Notes: generated by a model not told the origin, from the sequence alone. Shown: positions 10,358-19,939, counted from the first letter of the stretch. The stretch: DNA of 64,000 nucleotides from Prorocentrum cordatum (GCA_963575745.1 CAUYUJ010017970.1:77501-141500); one strand, 5' to 3'. A program made the numbers and translations.

Positions 10358-11006
10358 TCACGAGCTGATGATCCCCTCCCTGGCCTCCTGTAGTACGATC
10401 GTGTTAATGTCACCCATGAAAGACGACAGCTGCTCGATCACCTCGCCCGCGAAGTCGAAGTTGATGCGAGTGGCATTCCAAGTTACTCTCCACAGCGGCC
10501 TGGTGAACTCCTCCTCCTCCTCCTTCTCCTCCTCCTCCTCGCCGACTTGCACAAGTCAGCCATGACCTCCACTCGCACTTTTAGAAGAAAAGCTTCGCGC
10601 TCCTCCTGCCGCAAAGGACCCCCCATTGCGGCCTTCACGCTGACCTTGACCACCCCATGCTTCTCCAAGTATCCTAGGAAACGGCCTCATGCCGGAAGGT
10701 ATGGACACAAATCGGGGGAAGGCTCCACGATGCCGTAGGGGTTCGAGGTCCCGGATCTCGCACCACCCACTGGAAATCAAGTTGTCGATCGGTTTGACCA
10801 TCCAGGGATCGTCCCTCACGGCAGTCTCCGGCACTCTCCACCAATGAAACGTCGGTCCCAATGAACAGCACGCGGGAGCCAGTATTCAGCGTGGCCGGGA
10901 CATAGATCAGCTTCCACACATCCTCACCGACATGCTCGACCATGTGATCCACCCACTTCTTGACTTTGCGCTTGCTGCAACATGTGATGTATCCCTCGAC
11001 TTCCAA
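10358..11006 (-). pseudogene. Frameshifted gene fragment, possible endonuclease-family start
   Basis: The minus strand shows consecutive segments of normal protein in different frames: GEDVWKLIYVPATLNTGSRV (from 11006), then SSGWCEIRDLEPLRHRGAFP (about 10780), then EKHGVVKVSVKAAMGGPLRQ (about 10665), then, after a GAG microsatellite, TRPLWRVTWNATRINFDFAG followed by INTIVLQEAREG to 10358. The last segment resembles the N-terminal motif of the endonuclease/exonuclease/phosphatase fold (Asn-containing strand, then LQE), a fold also used by non-LTR retrotransposons. At least three frame changes in 650 bases suggest decay or indels. Function is an inference. Confidence 0.45.
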
Positions 11007-11061
11007 CTTACGCGGGACGAAGTATCACCTGCCAGCAGTGTTGCGTTCTCCTCCAGCGGCT

Positions 11062-11253
<192 letters not shown>

Positions 11254-11287
11254 CGCGCTCCCTGCCGTGCATGCCGCCTTCTTTAGC

Positions 11288-11572
11288 TCATGAATTGTCC
11301 TTCTCCACCTGCGCGAGGCGACGCATGAGCTCCTCGAACTTGGCGTCCGTACGTTCCTCTGAGTCGGCAATTTTGACGCCCACCTGCCCCATGAATCGAG
11401 CCATCCTAGGGCCTGACTTCCCAGCGCATGTCGGATGTTTCGAGCGCCTACCAGGCGGCGCTGTCCACCGATTCGGTTATGAACCCCTCCATGATGCCCG
11501 AGAGTTTTTGGGTACTTCTCTGCGGGGACACCGCACTCCTCCAGAAGACCACTCGCAGCAGCCGCCATGCCT
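11288..11572 (-). CDS. Two-exon 3' gene end with a 46-nt intron, unidentified
   Basis: The first exon reads LLRVVFWRSAVSPQRSTQKL and then GIMEGFITESVDSAAW, ending at a GTAGGC donor (intron begins 11451). The intron is 46 nt and ends CCCTAG at 11406. The next exon restores the frame across TGG ATG and reads MARFMGQVGVKIADSEERTD, then KFEELMRRLAQVEKDNS and a stop at 11288-11290. The join is in frame and both flanks have ordinary composition. The C-terminal ~25 residues look like a short amphipathic helix. The 5' boundary is uncertain (an AG lies near 11572). No family recognised. Confidence 0.5.
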
Positions 11573-11925
11573 CGGCAGGTAGTGGCCCCCGGGCTGGCTG
11601 GGGCTGTCCCGACGGCCAGTGTCCAACCGACGGCCAGTCTTCGACCGACGGTCGGTTTTGCAGCACAGCTTGAGCCAAACACGAGTTGAGCCGTCAGCAT
11701 CATCAGCACCATCATCCCCTCGCCCTCCCTCATCCTCCCGCCATCGCTCGGACGTCCATGCCCCATGCATTTTTCAACTTCGTGCACTCATTATCCCGCA
11801 GGATGATCCGAGATGCTCCCCGATGGTTCTCGCCGAGAACACATGCACACGTCCGAGCGATGCCAAGTTAAGTAAACAACCCTCACCCGCCGCCCCGGCG
11901 CTGCTCCCCGCAGAACCCGACTTAC

Positions 11926-12072
11926 GGGGGGCGCCGCGCAGTCCATGAAATCCGACGGCAGGACGTTCAGCTGGTTGTGGGAGAGGTTGAGCACCTGCAG
12001 CTTTGCGACCACGCCGCCGGAGAGGGCCTGCACCTCTGGGCCCGAGCTGCGCGCCACCTCAGGAAGCAACTC
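11926..12072 (-). CDS. Leucine-rich-repeat exon
   Basis: A 147-nt exon, exactly 49 codons, starting after a CTCTCCAG acceptor and ending at a perfect GTAAGT donor (intron starts 11925). It encodes LQVLNLSHNQLNVLPSDF, a canonical LRR with LxxLxLxxNxL spacing, preceded by a helical segment. A paralogous exon at 45185-45303 has a similar acceptor-side intron, so the two derive from a duplication. Neighbouring exons of this gene are not identified; the segment at 11288-11572 on the same strand could be downstream but nothing proves it. Confidence 0.68.
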
Positions 12073-12125
12073 CTGGAGAGCCTTCGCAAGAACGATCGAG
12101 GGCTATCAAGCCCGATTAAAGGGCA
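12073..12125 (-). other. Paralogous empty site for the inverted-repeat element of 45371
   Basis: GATCGAGGGCTATCAAGCCC here aligns with the two sequences flanking the small element at 45371-45451, without the insertion. Confidence 0.6.
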
Positions 12126-12300
12126 ACTGAGCCAGACCAGGCCAAATTGAATCTGGGCTTAGTCCCCAGTGTTGCTGGATAAAACGACAGGATGATGCGG
12201 AATAAAAACAGTCCGGTTTTCGACCACGGATGTACTGGCGCCGATACTGAATTTAATATCCCAGGAGTTGTATCATAGGCTACCTGTCGGCGTTGCTGGA
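12126..12300 (+). repeat. Dispersed repeat family R, partial copy
   Basis: TTTTCGACCACGGATGTACT followed by GGCGCCGATACTGAATTTAA and CCCAGGAGTTGTATC. Matching copies are at 36757-36820 and 62428-62490. Confidence 0.72.
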
Positions 12301-13498
12301 AAGTGGTGCTGGCCCAAGGTGCCCCCAGCTTTTCTAACCTTCAGGGGCCAGGAAATTTTGCCATCAAAACCAACTCAGGGGGCGCCTCCACTAGGGTAAG
12401 GTGATCCTGAGTCTTGGTGCTGCTGGTAATTTCCCGGCCACCTAAGAAGCCCGCATACTACCACCATCACCGAGATCATGATCACCTTCCATCGGTGGAG
12501 GCAACCGCCGACATCGGTGTTGGTGCCAACCTCCAGGCATCCGACACCTGCGCCTCCCTGGAAAAAGCGCAAGGGCCACCTCGTGGCCGCAGGGCCACCT
12601 CGTGGCCAGCACCTGTGCCCGAGGCCAGAACCTCGCGCCTCGCGCCGCGCAGGGCGCGAATCTCTGCGGCCTTGCTGTGCCTCCGGAGGGTTCGAACATA
12701 CAGGGTGACTGAAGCCGTCTTCGCCCGTGCTGCTCCCTGAGATGGCCTGCACGAGACCCAAATGAGCGACAATCAAAGACGGGTCTCACGCGAGGCGACA
12801 CAGCGACCTTACGAGGTGGCTTACGCGGGCCTCCAGCTTTGTACGCTGGCATTGGAAACAGGGGCGCTTGCGCGCGACTGTTCGCGGGCAACTTACGCGC
12901 AAATGTCGGCGCAGACGACCCCGTTTTTCTTGCAACGCTCAGATGCAGAACTGACCTCCGGAGTGGGTACAGAGGAGGCCAGTCCACAAGAAACCTGCCA
13001 CAAGAGACCCAACCCTGAGACCCCAGGACGTCCATCGCAAAACCATGGAAATCCAAGAAACCCAGGGCACCCTGGAGGCAAGCAGAGTGCTTCTTGGCAT
13101 GGGCCCCCCCTGTAGGCGCACACCCGGTGGATAAAGGTTGAGAAGCTGACACGGCTGCTCCGTGCGCTCGCCTCCCCTGCGCGCGAGAGGTGAGCGCTCC
13201 TCAGGCAGCGTTGCCTCTTGCGCGGGGAATCGCGAGTCAAGAGCCCACCTCCACGCTTGCGGTGGCGCAGCCGTTATCCAGGGCCCCTCGGATACGAGCC
13301 AGAGAGGCGCTCCCCCTTCTTGGGTGCACCGTCTCTGCACGAGGAGGAAGAGGCAGCGCGGAGGGAATCAAGAGGAAGAGGGCCGAGAAGCACCCCTCAT
13401 ACCCGGACGCCTTGTCTGCACGGCACGTCTGAGGCCCTCCGGATCCGGAATCGGTGGCCCGTGGCCCGCGGTCTCCCGTGCGATCTCCCCTGTGGTCT
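12301..13498. other. Unresolved non-repetitive region
   Basis: About 1.2 kb of non-satellite DNA. Both strands carry 100-240 residue frames. A plus frame from 12762 (MSDNQRRVSREATQRPYEVA) and minus frames around 12930-13100 both have acceptable composition, and I cannot choose between them. A 17-bp GGGCCACCTCGTGGCC-type repeat is duplicated at 12573-12606. Confidence 0.35.
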
Positions 13499-13499
13499 C

Positions 13500-13605
13500 T
13501 CGTCTCCTCCTCCTCCTCCTCCTCCTCCTCTCCTCCCTCCTCCTCCTCCTCCTCCTCCTCCTCCTCCTCCTCCTCCTCCTCCCCCTCCTCCCCCTCCTCC
13601 TCTCG
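13500..13605 (+). repeat. CTC microsatellite
   Basis: About 30 CTC units with CCC interruptions. Confidence 0.96.
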
Positions 13606-13760
13606 TCTCTCTCGCGTGGCCTCCGGCATGGCCTCCCGTGTGGCCTCCCGTGTGGCACCCCGCACGGTCTCCCGTGTGTGGTCTCCCGTGTGGTCTTCCG
13701 TGTGTGGTCTCCCCACGTGGCCTCCCGTAGGGTCTCCCGTGTGGTCGCCCCTGTGTTCTT
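13606..13760 (+). repeat. ~12-bp satellite (GTGTGGTCTCCC type)
   Basis: About 12 diverged units of GTGTGGCCTCCC or GTGTGGTCTCCC, directly upstream of the large palindrome. Confidence 0.85.
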
Positions 13761-13794
13761 GGGGGGCCAGATGCGAACCCTACCCCTACCCTTA

Positions 13795-14166
13795 CCCTGG
13801 CGGAAGAAAGCCCCCCCACACAGCATCCTCGAGCAGGAGGGAGAATCTCATATGGTGCTGCACGCACGGGAGACCAGGACGGGCGAGCATACGGCAGAAC
13901 TAGGGGGCCAGATGCGAACCCTACCCCCTACCCCCCCACGATTTCTGAGGGGGAGGGTGGGGTTCACTGCGTTCGGAGGAGCTCCCGAGCGAAGTAAACC
14001 CCACCCTCCCCCTCAGAAATCGTGGGGGGGTATGGGGTAGGGTTCGCATCTGGCCCCCCAGTTCTGCCGTATGCTCGCCCGTCCTGGTCTCCCGTGCGTG
14101 CAGCACCATATGAGATTCTCCCTCCTGCTCGAGGATGCTGTGTGGGGGGGCTTTCTTCCGCCAGGG
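13795..14166. mobile_element. 372-bp near-perfect palindrome (fold-back element)
   Basis: Left arm 13795-13963 and right arm 13997-14166 are inverted copies differing at only a few positions (for example at 13902 and 13932), around a 33-base loop. The centre (about 13902-14058) has ends TAGGGGGCCAGATGCGAACC, which match the short element at 45371-45451 apart from an AGATG/ACATG difference. A further half-copy of that end is just outside at 13761-13791. No coding capacity: frames on both strands mirror one another. Probably a non-autonomous fold-back or MITE-like element. Confidence 0.85.
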
Positions 14167-14307
14167 TGTGATCAAAACCTTTGGCCGCCTGTTGCCCGCT
14201 TTGTCTGTCCAGGCTTCTGGGGCCCCTGGAGACCTCCAGGGACCTCCAGAGACCTCCCAAGAGCTCTTCCTCCTGCACGTGTCTGCCGCTACGTCATCCA
14301 TGAGTTA

Positions 14308-14458
14308 GGTCGGGCATGTCCTCATGCAGGCGGAGTTTGGACGAAAAGTAAAGAATGGGAAAAATAATGTTCGAAAATTGTCAGAAATAGTCCAAAAATC
14401 CCATGATTATTGTTTGACTATGTTTGAATATTCCTCCTGTAGAAGGACATGCCCGACT
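14308..14458. mobile_element. MITE candidate with TA target duplication
   Basis: A 151-bp element with terminal inverted repeats GGTCGGGCATGTCCT / AGGACATGCCCGACT (14 of 15 paired, weaker pairing to 28 bp) and an AT-rich interior in otherwise GC-rich DNA. It is bounded by TA at 14306-14307 and 14459-14460. TA duplication with short inverted ends is typical of Tc1/mariner-derived MITEs. No coding capacity. Confidence 0.7.
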
Positions 14459-14641
14459 TATCCTTGAGTCTCGGCTCCTTCCTGACCCCTGTGCCAACGC
14501 CGCCGTCGGACCCACGCACCCTAGCGTTGCACACCTCGCAGGTGCACCCGCAACACGTCTGCACTTCCTGTGAAACAAAAGCTATTGATTTGATGACCGT
14601 GCGGGGCAGGGTTGGTGTACGGGCTTGCTCGATAGACATTA

Positions 14642-14940
14642 CCAGTCGATGAGTGTCACCTCCACGTGACGATTGGGGGCTGTGTTTGAGCTAAATCTCC
14701 GACACAGGGAACGCTGATCATTGAGTTCGGCTACACGCAAGAAGTACCCTAGGCAACACGCAAGAGTTACCCTAGGCAAGAGTGACCTTTGGTGCGCAGC
14801 GTAACGGGGGACGCGGAGTGGCCAAACCTGGGCGCGCAAGCCGCTGTTACCGCTTCGCGATCGGCGATCGGGGGACCTCATTTGGCCCGCATCAACGGTC
14901 AATCCGGCGAAAGGTCGCCCCTACGTCCAGTCGATGAGTG
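14642..14940. other. Segment bounded by a 14-bp direct repeat
   Basis: CCAGTCGATGAGTG occurs at 14642-14655 and again at 14927-14940. The 271 bases between contain two ACACGCAAGAGTTACCCTAGG-like copies. This could be a long target duplication or an intron-like insertion; no gene is seen inside. Confidence 0.5.
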
Positions 14941-14974
14941 GGGGATTTGAGGGCCCTCTGTAGGGAAACAAACC

Positions 14975-15148
14975 ATGACAGAAACATAAAATCTCGGAGG
15001 TCCGCGCGGATTTCTGGGATCGGCGCTGGACCCCCCCCTCCGCGGCGCGCGGAGCGCGCCCAGGGGCGGCGCCGGGGGCGCCGCCGAGAGGGTCCAGCAC
15101 CGATTCGAGAAATCCGCGCCGACCTCCGACTTTTTACGTTTCTGCCAT
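14975..15148. mobile_element. Fold-back element, ~174 bp
   Basis: Left arm (14975-15030) CAGAAACATAAAATCTCGG and on, and right arm (15093-15148), are inverted copies over about 52 bases at roughly 85% identity. The centre is extremely GC-rich and itself folds (GGCGGCGCCGGGGGCGCCGC). No target duplication is obvious. Confidence 0.72.
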
Positions 15149-15159
15149 TCTTCGTCCCC

Positions 15160-15300
15160 CTGCTCCTCCTCCTCCTCCTCCTCCTCCTCCTCCTCCCCCT
15201 CCTCACTCATCCCTTTTTCTTTTCATGATCCTCCTCCTCCTCCTCCTCCTTCTCCTCCTCCTCCTCCTCCTCCTCTTCCTCCTCCTCCTCCCCCTACTCT
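15160..15300 (+). repeat. CTC microsatellite, two blocks
   Basis: CTC runs at 15163-15200 and 15228-15295, separated by a TTTTTCTTTTC stretch. Confidence 0.96.
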
Positions 15301-15459
15301 GGAGAACGAATCACCCACAGGGCTCCCTGCCACGCTCAGGCGTGATATCATACCAAGGGCTGCACGGCACCCCCCAACCCCGTGCCGAGGTTCCCTGGGC
15401 ACCCCGACGCCTCCCCAGCGCTCTCCAGGGCCGCTGGGACGCCAAAGATGGTTTCCGAG

Positions 15460-15930
15460 ACGGCCAAGGCAGGCCACCAAGGCCGCCAAGGTGGCCCAAG
15501 ATGCTTCTAAGACCGTCCAAGGGCCCCCAAACGGCCCAGGATGGTCTCAAAACAACCCAAGAAGCCTCAAATACAGCTCGAGAGGGCTCCAAGAGGAGCT
15601 CCAGGAGAGCCCGAAGAGGTCCATGAATTGTGCTCCTGAGGTGTTCAAAGATTGTCGCGTTCTCGCCTTTTTAGGTGTCCGTCAGCCCAAGACGGCCTAA
15701 GAAGTATCCAAGATGCCCCTGCACTGCAGGAGGTCCCCAGGAGAGCTCCAAGACAGTCCAAGAGGCCCTCAAAACGGCTCAACTGGCCTCCAAGACGGAC
15801 CAAGACGGAACGAACTGCAAGACGCCACAAGAGACCCCCCAGACGACCCGTCCAGGCCAGGGACGGCCCAGAGAGCTCCCCAAGATGGACTCTGAAGGCG
15901 CCAGACTGCCCAAGAGCGCCTGAAGACGGC
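15460..15930 (+). repeat. 12-bp satellite family C, array 1
   Basis: Imperfect CCAAGACGGCCC / CCAAGAGGCCTC units. The family recurs at 16700-17390, 23930-24620, 34200-34630, 58730-59320 and 61000-62280, and inverted at 33400-33960, 45880-46160 and 50840-51180. Peptides from it (RPPRRPKTAQEAP-like) are artefacts. Confidence 0.88.
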
Positions 15931-15937
15931 CCAGGGT

Positions 15938-16028
15938 CCTCCTCCTCCTCCTCCTCCTCCTACTCCTCCTCCTCCTCCTCCTCCTCCTCCTCCTCCTCCT
16001 CCTCCTCCTCCTCCTCCTCCTCCTCCTG
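15938..16028 (+). repeat. CTC microsatellite
   Basis: About 30 CTC units with one TAC interruption. Confidence 0.96.
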
Positions 16029-16039
16029 CTCTGCCTCCA

Positions 16040-16485
16040 GCCCCCAACAGGCCCCGAGAGGCCCCCAAGACGCCCCCAAGAGGCCGCCAAGAGGCCCCAG
16101 GAAAGGACGGAAGAAGAGGAAGGGGGCAAGACGACGACGATCACGAAGAGAGACACCCCGACACAACGCGAAGGGGCGTGTCACATGCTGCGGCTCCCCT
16201 AAGCGTCTGGGCACGAGGTCTCACACGTTACGATTTCCGACGCGCTCCCCGAACAGCTGCCACCAAGTTGCAGGGCTGACACGATGGCGGGACTTTGGCG
16301 CAGGCAGCTGGATACATTCCGCCACCGAATTGACGATCGAAGCCCCGCGTGCGACCCACACTTTTGGCGTCGCGGCCACGCGCGCAGCGGCGCGGCGTAG
16401 AAAATCGATCGGGGAGACGTGCGCGGCCAGCCCAGGTCACCAGGCGTGAGGACCTGGGACCCGCCCATAACGGGGTCACTCGCGG
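16040..16485. other. Short non-satellite stretch, no firm gene
   Basis: Minus-strand frames around 16200-16480 have fair composition (for example RSIRWRNVSSCLRQSP-like peptide), but two frames compete and no clear splice signals set the ends. Confidence 0.3.
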
Positions 16486-16553
16486 AGGTCAGGGGACATA
16501 ACTCCCACCCTCGCTTCTGCAATCTGCCCTTTTCGCGCTCCACTCCCTTCATC

Positions 16554-16590
<37 letters not shown>

Positions 16591-16600
16591 TTCCCTCTCT
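16486..16600 (-). repeat. Short dispersed repeat with CT microsatellite
   Basis: The minus strand reads GAGAGAG, then a spacer, then GCAGAAGCGAGGGTGGGAGT and TATGTCCCC. An inverted partner is at 18190-18312 (GAGAGAG ... GCGAGTGGGAGTTATGCCCC). Confidence 0.65.
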
Positions 16601-16699
16601 ATCTAAATGTAGTATAGTCCTCATGCCCATGAAATTACAATGAAAAACCCAGCATGTCACCGTCACCCCCCCCCCCCTGGCGGGGGGACGTATACGCCT

Positions 16700-17390
16700 T
16701 CGGCCCCCCATGCTGGCGGAAGAGGCCCCCAAGAGAGCTCCACAATGCGTGCAGACGGCCGAAGGAAACCCTACGAGAGCGCCCCAGGGCTTACATCGGG
16801 CTCCCCAGATAGCAAAATCCACTTCCCGAAACGGCCCCAAGATGGCCCGAGAGCGCTCCGAGAGAGCCCAAGACAGCTTCTTCACGACCAGTGAGGCTTG
16901 AAAACTCCCAAGAGGCCCCCCAGAGGGCTCCCAAGAGGCAACAATAATCAACAAATTCCTTGCGGGAAACGTGCATTTTTAGCACACGCGCTTCTCCGGC
17001 TCTGACAGCGTCCAAGATGGCCCAAGAGGCCCCCGATATCGCCCCAAGACAGCCCTAGGGACCTCCAAGAGAGTCCCAAGACGGCCAAAGAGGGCTCCGA
17101 AACGGCCCAAGGGAGCCCCAAGACAGCCAAGAGGGGCCCCAGAGGGTCCCACAGGGACCCCAAGGGAGCTCCAAGAGGGCTGTAGGAAAACCCCTGGACG
17201 GCCGAAGAGGGCCCCCAGAGGGCTCTAAGACGGCCGCAGCTCCCCAGGACGGCCCAAGAGGGCCCCAGGACAGCCCAAGAGAGCCCACAGCCGGCCCAAA
17301 AGAGCCCCAAAAGGACCTCCAAGAAAGCCCAAGAGGCCCCCAGAGACTCCAGAATGCTTCCGAAAGACTCCCAGGAAGCTTCCCAAGGCT
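16700..17390 (+). repeat. 12-bp satellite family C, array 2
   Basis: CCAAGAGGGCTCC / CCAAGACGGCC units over about 690 bases. The 322-residue minus frame across it is satellite-derived. Confidence 0.88.
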
Positions 17391-17394
17391 TGAT

Positions 17395-17830
17395 GCTGCT
17401 GGTCGCGCACAAGCCCCATTCCTGGATGGGATTGGCGCTCTCGCCCGAGCGCTGGCCACACCCCTGTCTGGGAGTCATGCTGCCGTCTGCGCGCTGGCCA
17501 AATCCTTCATGGAACGCGGCACTCATTCCGCAGCGCCAGCCACACCCCTGATTGACTATTGTGATGCCGCTCCACTCCATGGGAAAATGGTGCTCCACCC
17601 AAGCGCCAGGCACATCCATTTCCAGGATTTGTGCTACCGCCCCAGCGCCGGCCGCATCCGTGCGTGAGACTGGCACTCTCGTTTGAGCCCTGGCTACATC
17701 CGTCTTTTGCGAGCGCCACCTCTGGCGCGACACGACTGGCGACCGCAGCTGCCGTCCTTTCGTGCTGGGCGAGTGCCGGATCTGGGGTTCGGTTCGGACG
17801 GAACGCGCCGGGTTCTTTTGCCAATCGGGG
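17395..17830 (-). repeat. 42-bp satellite, family A, minus orientation
   Basis: The minus strand carries GTGTGGCCAGCGCTCGGGCG then AGAGCGCCAATCCCATCC-type units at 42-43 bp spacing, the same family as 2085-2760 but inverted. Confidence 0.78.
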
Positions 17831-17984
17831 CTGCGCCAGGTTAGATCCTCAACGTCAGGTTCGGGAGTGGGTCGTAGCAGCGCTGCGGCTACGTCAATAT
17901 GCGAACCGCAACGCAATCAATCGAACATGTAGGTGCAAGGATCAATACTATAAGGCGAAGCGCAGCGAGCCTTGAGGAAGCGAC

Positions 17985-18262
17985 AGAAGAGACGACGGAG
18001 GAGACGAGAGAAGAGGAGAAGAGGAGGAGGAGCCGAAGGAAGATGAGGACGAGAAGGAGACGAAGAAAAAGGATGAGAAAGACGAGAAAGAAGATGCAGA
18101 CCATTGATGGCGATGCGGAGGAGTGGGGGCGGAAAGGAGGAGGAGACGAAGGAAGAGGAGGACAGGACAAGGAAGAGGAGGAGACGAAAGAAGAGAGGGA
18201 GAGAGAGAGAGAGAGAAAGGGATAGAAAGAGAGAGAGGGGGAGAGAGAAAGAGAGAAGCACA
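17985..18262 (+). repeat. Purine tract (GAAGA, GGAGGA, GAGAGA)
   Basis: About 280 bases almost free of pyrimidines, ending in a GA dinucleotide repeat. It contains the inverted partner of the short repeat at 16486-16600. Confidence 0.93.
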
Positions 18263-18538
18263 CAACAGCGCCATAGCAGAAACGCAGAAACGCGAGTGGG
18301 AGTTATGCCCCCAACCCCACTCACAGGGGGGGGGGGGGAGGCTGACGCGAGGGCGAGGGGACGGGGAGACGGGGAGACACGGGGAAGCGGGGAGGGCGGA
18401 GCAGTGCACAGCACACCGCGGAAGAAAACGAGGCGCGGCAGCGGGCCGCGACGGCGAGCCGCAGGGGGGAGGAGACGACAAGCAGACGGGGCCCAGCCGG
18501 GGCGGGCGCCAGGATGAGACAGCAGCGTGCGGCACTCA

Positions 18539-18539
<1 letters not shown>

Positions 18540-18573
<34 letters not shown>

Positions 18574-18601
18574 GCATACACACACACACCATACACACCA
18601 T

Positions 18602-18676
<75 letters not shown>

Positions 18677-18796
18677 ACACGCACACACGCACACTTTTTC
18701 CCGTCGGCGGCTAGGCAGAGTGACTGCGAAAGAACACACACACACACACACACGCACACACACACACACACAAACACAAACACACACACACACATA
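18540..18796 (+). repeat. CA dinucleotide microsatellite
   Basis: CA repeats at 18541-18690 and 18733-18796 with CACG and CATA variants, interrupted by a ~40-bp unique segment. Confidence 0.97.
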
Positions 18797-18845
18797 GAGT
18801 TCACTGCTCAATCGAAGCGATGTATACGTGGGCTGGTGTCGGTCC

Positions 18846-18896
18846 TCCTAGCTTGATGAGGTCGAATCAAGTTGATTCGATCTAATCAAGCTAGGG
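18846..18896. other. 51-nt hairpin-forming palindrome
   Basis: CCTAGCTTGAT, then TCGAATCAA, then TTGATTCGA, then ATCAAGCTAGG. The two 24-base arms pair with three mismatches around a 2-base centre. It could be a cruciform, a transcript hairpin or a tiny fold-back element. Confidence 0.75.
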
Positions 18897-19048
18897 GGAC
18901 GTGCGCTGACAACGCGTGCCGCACTCCGCGGACACAGTGCCAGGAATACATACCCACTGGCTCTACTGGCTACCCACTGCATCATCACAAGATGATCGCT
19001 GCAAGACACGTCTGCTCCGTGACTGCATCCCCTTCAATTTAGAGCCCG

Positions 19049-19234
19049 TCATGGCACCTCGATGCTGTAGATGCTGTTCCAATCCAAAAACAAGTGCTCT
19101 AAAACTGGGAGGTCCCTAGACCCTTTAATCTCGTTGGGCTCGACGCCGCTGATCACAGAGCCAGTTCGCCGCACTTCCAGCTCTTGTCGGGAAATGACGG
19201 GCAGGCCCGCCAACTCCATCGGGTAGGCCAGTAT
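19049..19234 (-). CDS. Leucine-rich-repeat terminal exon
   Basis: A 186-nt exon (61 codons plus stop) beginning after a CTTCAG acceptor. It reads ILAYPMELAGLPVISRQELE, then a linker, then DLPVLEHLFLDWNSIYSIEV and a stop at 19049-19051. The LPVLEHLFLDWNSI part fits the LRR consensus LxxLxLxxNxI. It is unrelated at DNA level to the LRR exons at 11926 and 45185. Upstream exons were not identified. A 215-residue frame overlapping it in another register was rejected. Confidence 0.6.
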   Translation of the reverse strand: MLAYPMELAGLPVISRQELEVRRTGSVISGVEPNEIKGSRDLPVLEHLFLDWNSIYSIEVP

Positions 19235-19849
19235 CTGAAGACATCGGAGAGGCGAGACTACTATCGCTCGGATGTTGCATGTGGCGAAGGCACAATCGTC
19301 CCGCCAATATGGTTAGAACGAGAAGAGAAGAACATACCAAAGAACATGAACCCGTAGCACCATCCCCGTTCCGTAAAAAGCAGCGGCATAGCATTTCCTG
19401 CTTTGGGAACCGCCTCCACCAAGCCACTGCCAAAATGAAGGCACTCTCATTACGGGATGCTCCCAATTTCTGCCATGGACAACCGCCAACCAAGAAGCTT
19501 CCCAACCTCCCTGGCATCTCCCCAAGACCTCTGTCGAGCCGATCTGAAATTGCAATATTGCGACATGTGTGATCGTATCGCGACACGCCTCCCATCGCTA
19601 TCCATGTCTGGCCGATGTACCTTCGAGACGACAATTGCACGATCGGCTTCAGCCCCCCAACTTTCCGTGAAGCCGAAATGCTTGAAGCAATCATGACGAA
19701 AACCGCGCGCAGAGCACCTCCAGAGAACCAGACTCCGCCATGGCGAAGAAATGGCGAACGCTGATTAGACATATCCCAAGTAGAAGCGCGGAGGAGGGAG
19801 GAGAAGAACGACGACGAGGTAATCCAAAGAAGTGCTCAAAGGTCCCAGG
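19235..19849. other. Non-repetitive stretch, probably intronic or intergenic
   Basis: Contains competing short frames on both strands, none convincing. It precedes the LRR exon on the minus strand, so part may be intron of that gene. Confidence 0.3.
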
Positions 19850-19918
19850 GAATGCCGATGGGGTGTGCGAAGTTGCTCGGGCTTCCAACAATGTTTGCCA
19901 ACGTGGACCCCGAATGGT
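19850..19918 (+). CDS. Possible micro-exon (GMPMGCAKLLGLPTMFANVD)
   Basis: A 69-base segment after a TCCCAG acceptor and before a GGTAAGT donor, coding a coherent peptide that ends VDPEW. The motif recurs at 312-336. It is too short to assign a family. Confidence 0.35.
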
Positions 19919-19939
19919 AAGTAATTACACCTTGGATGT

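Noticed and set aside
19125-19772. 215-residue minus-strand frame as a gene
   Set aside because: It overlaps the LRR terminal exon in a different register, its composition is poor, and plus frames compete.
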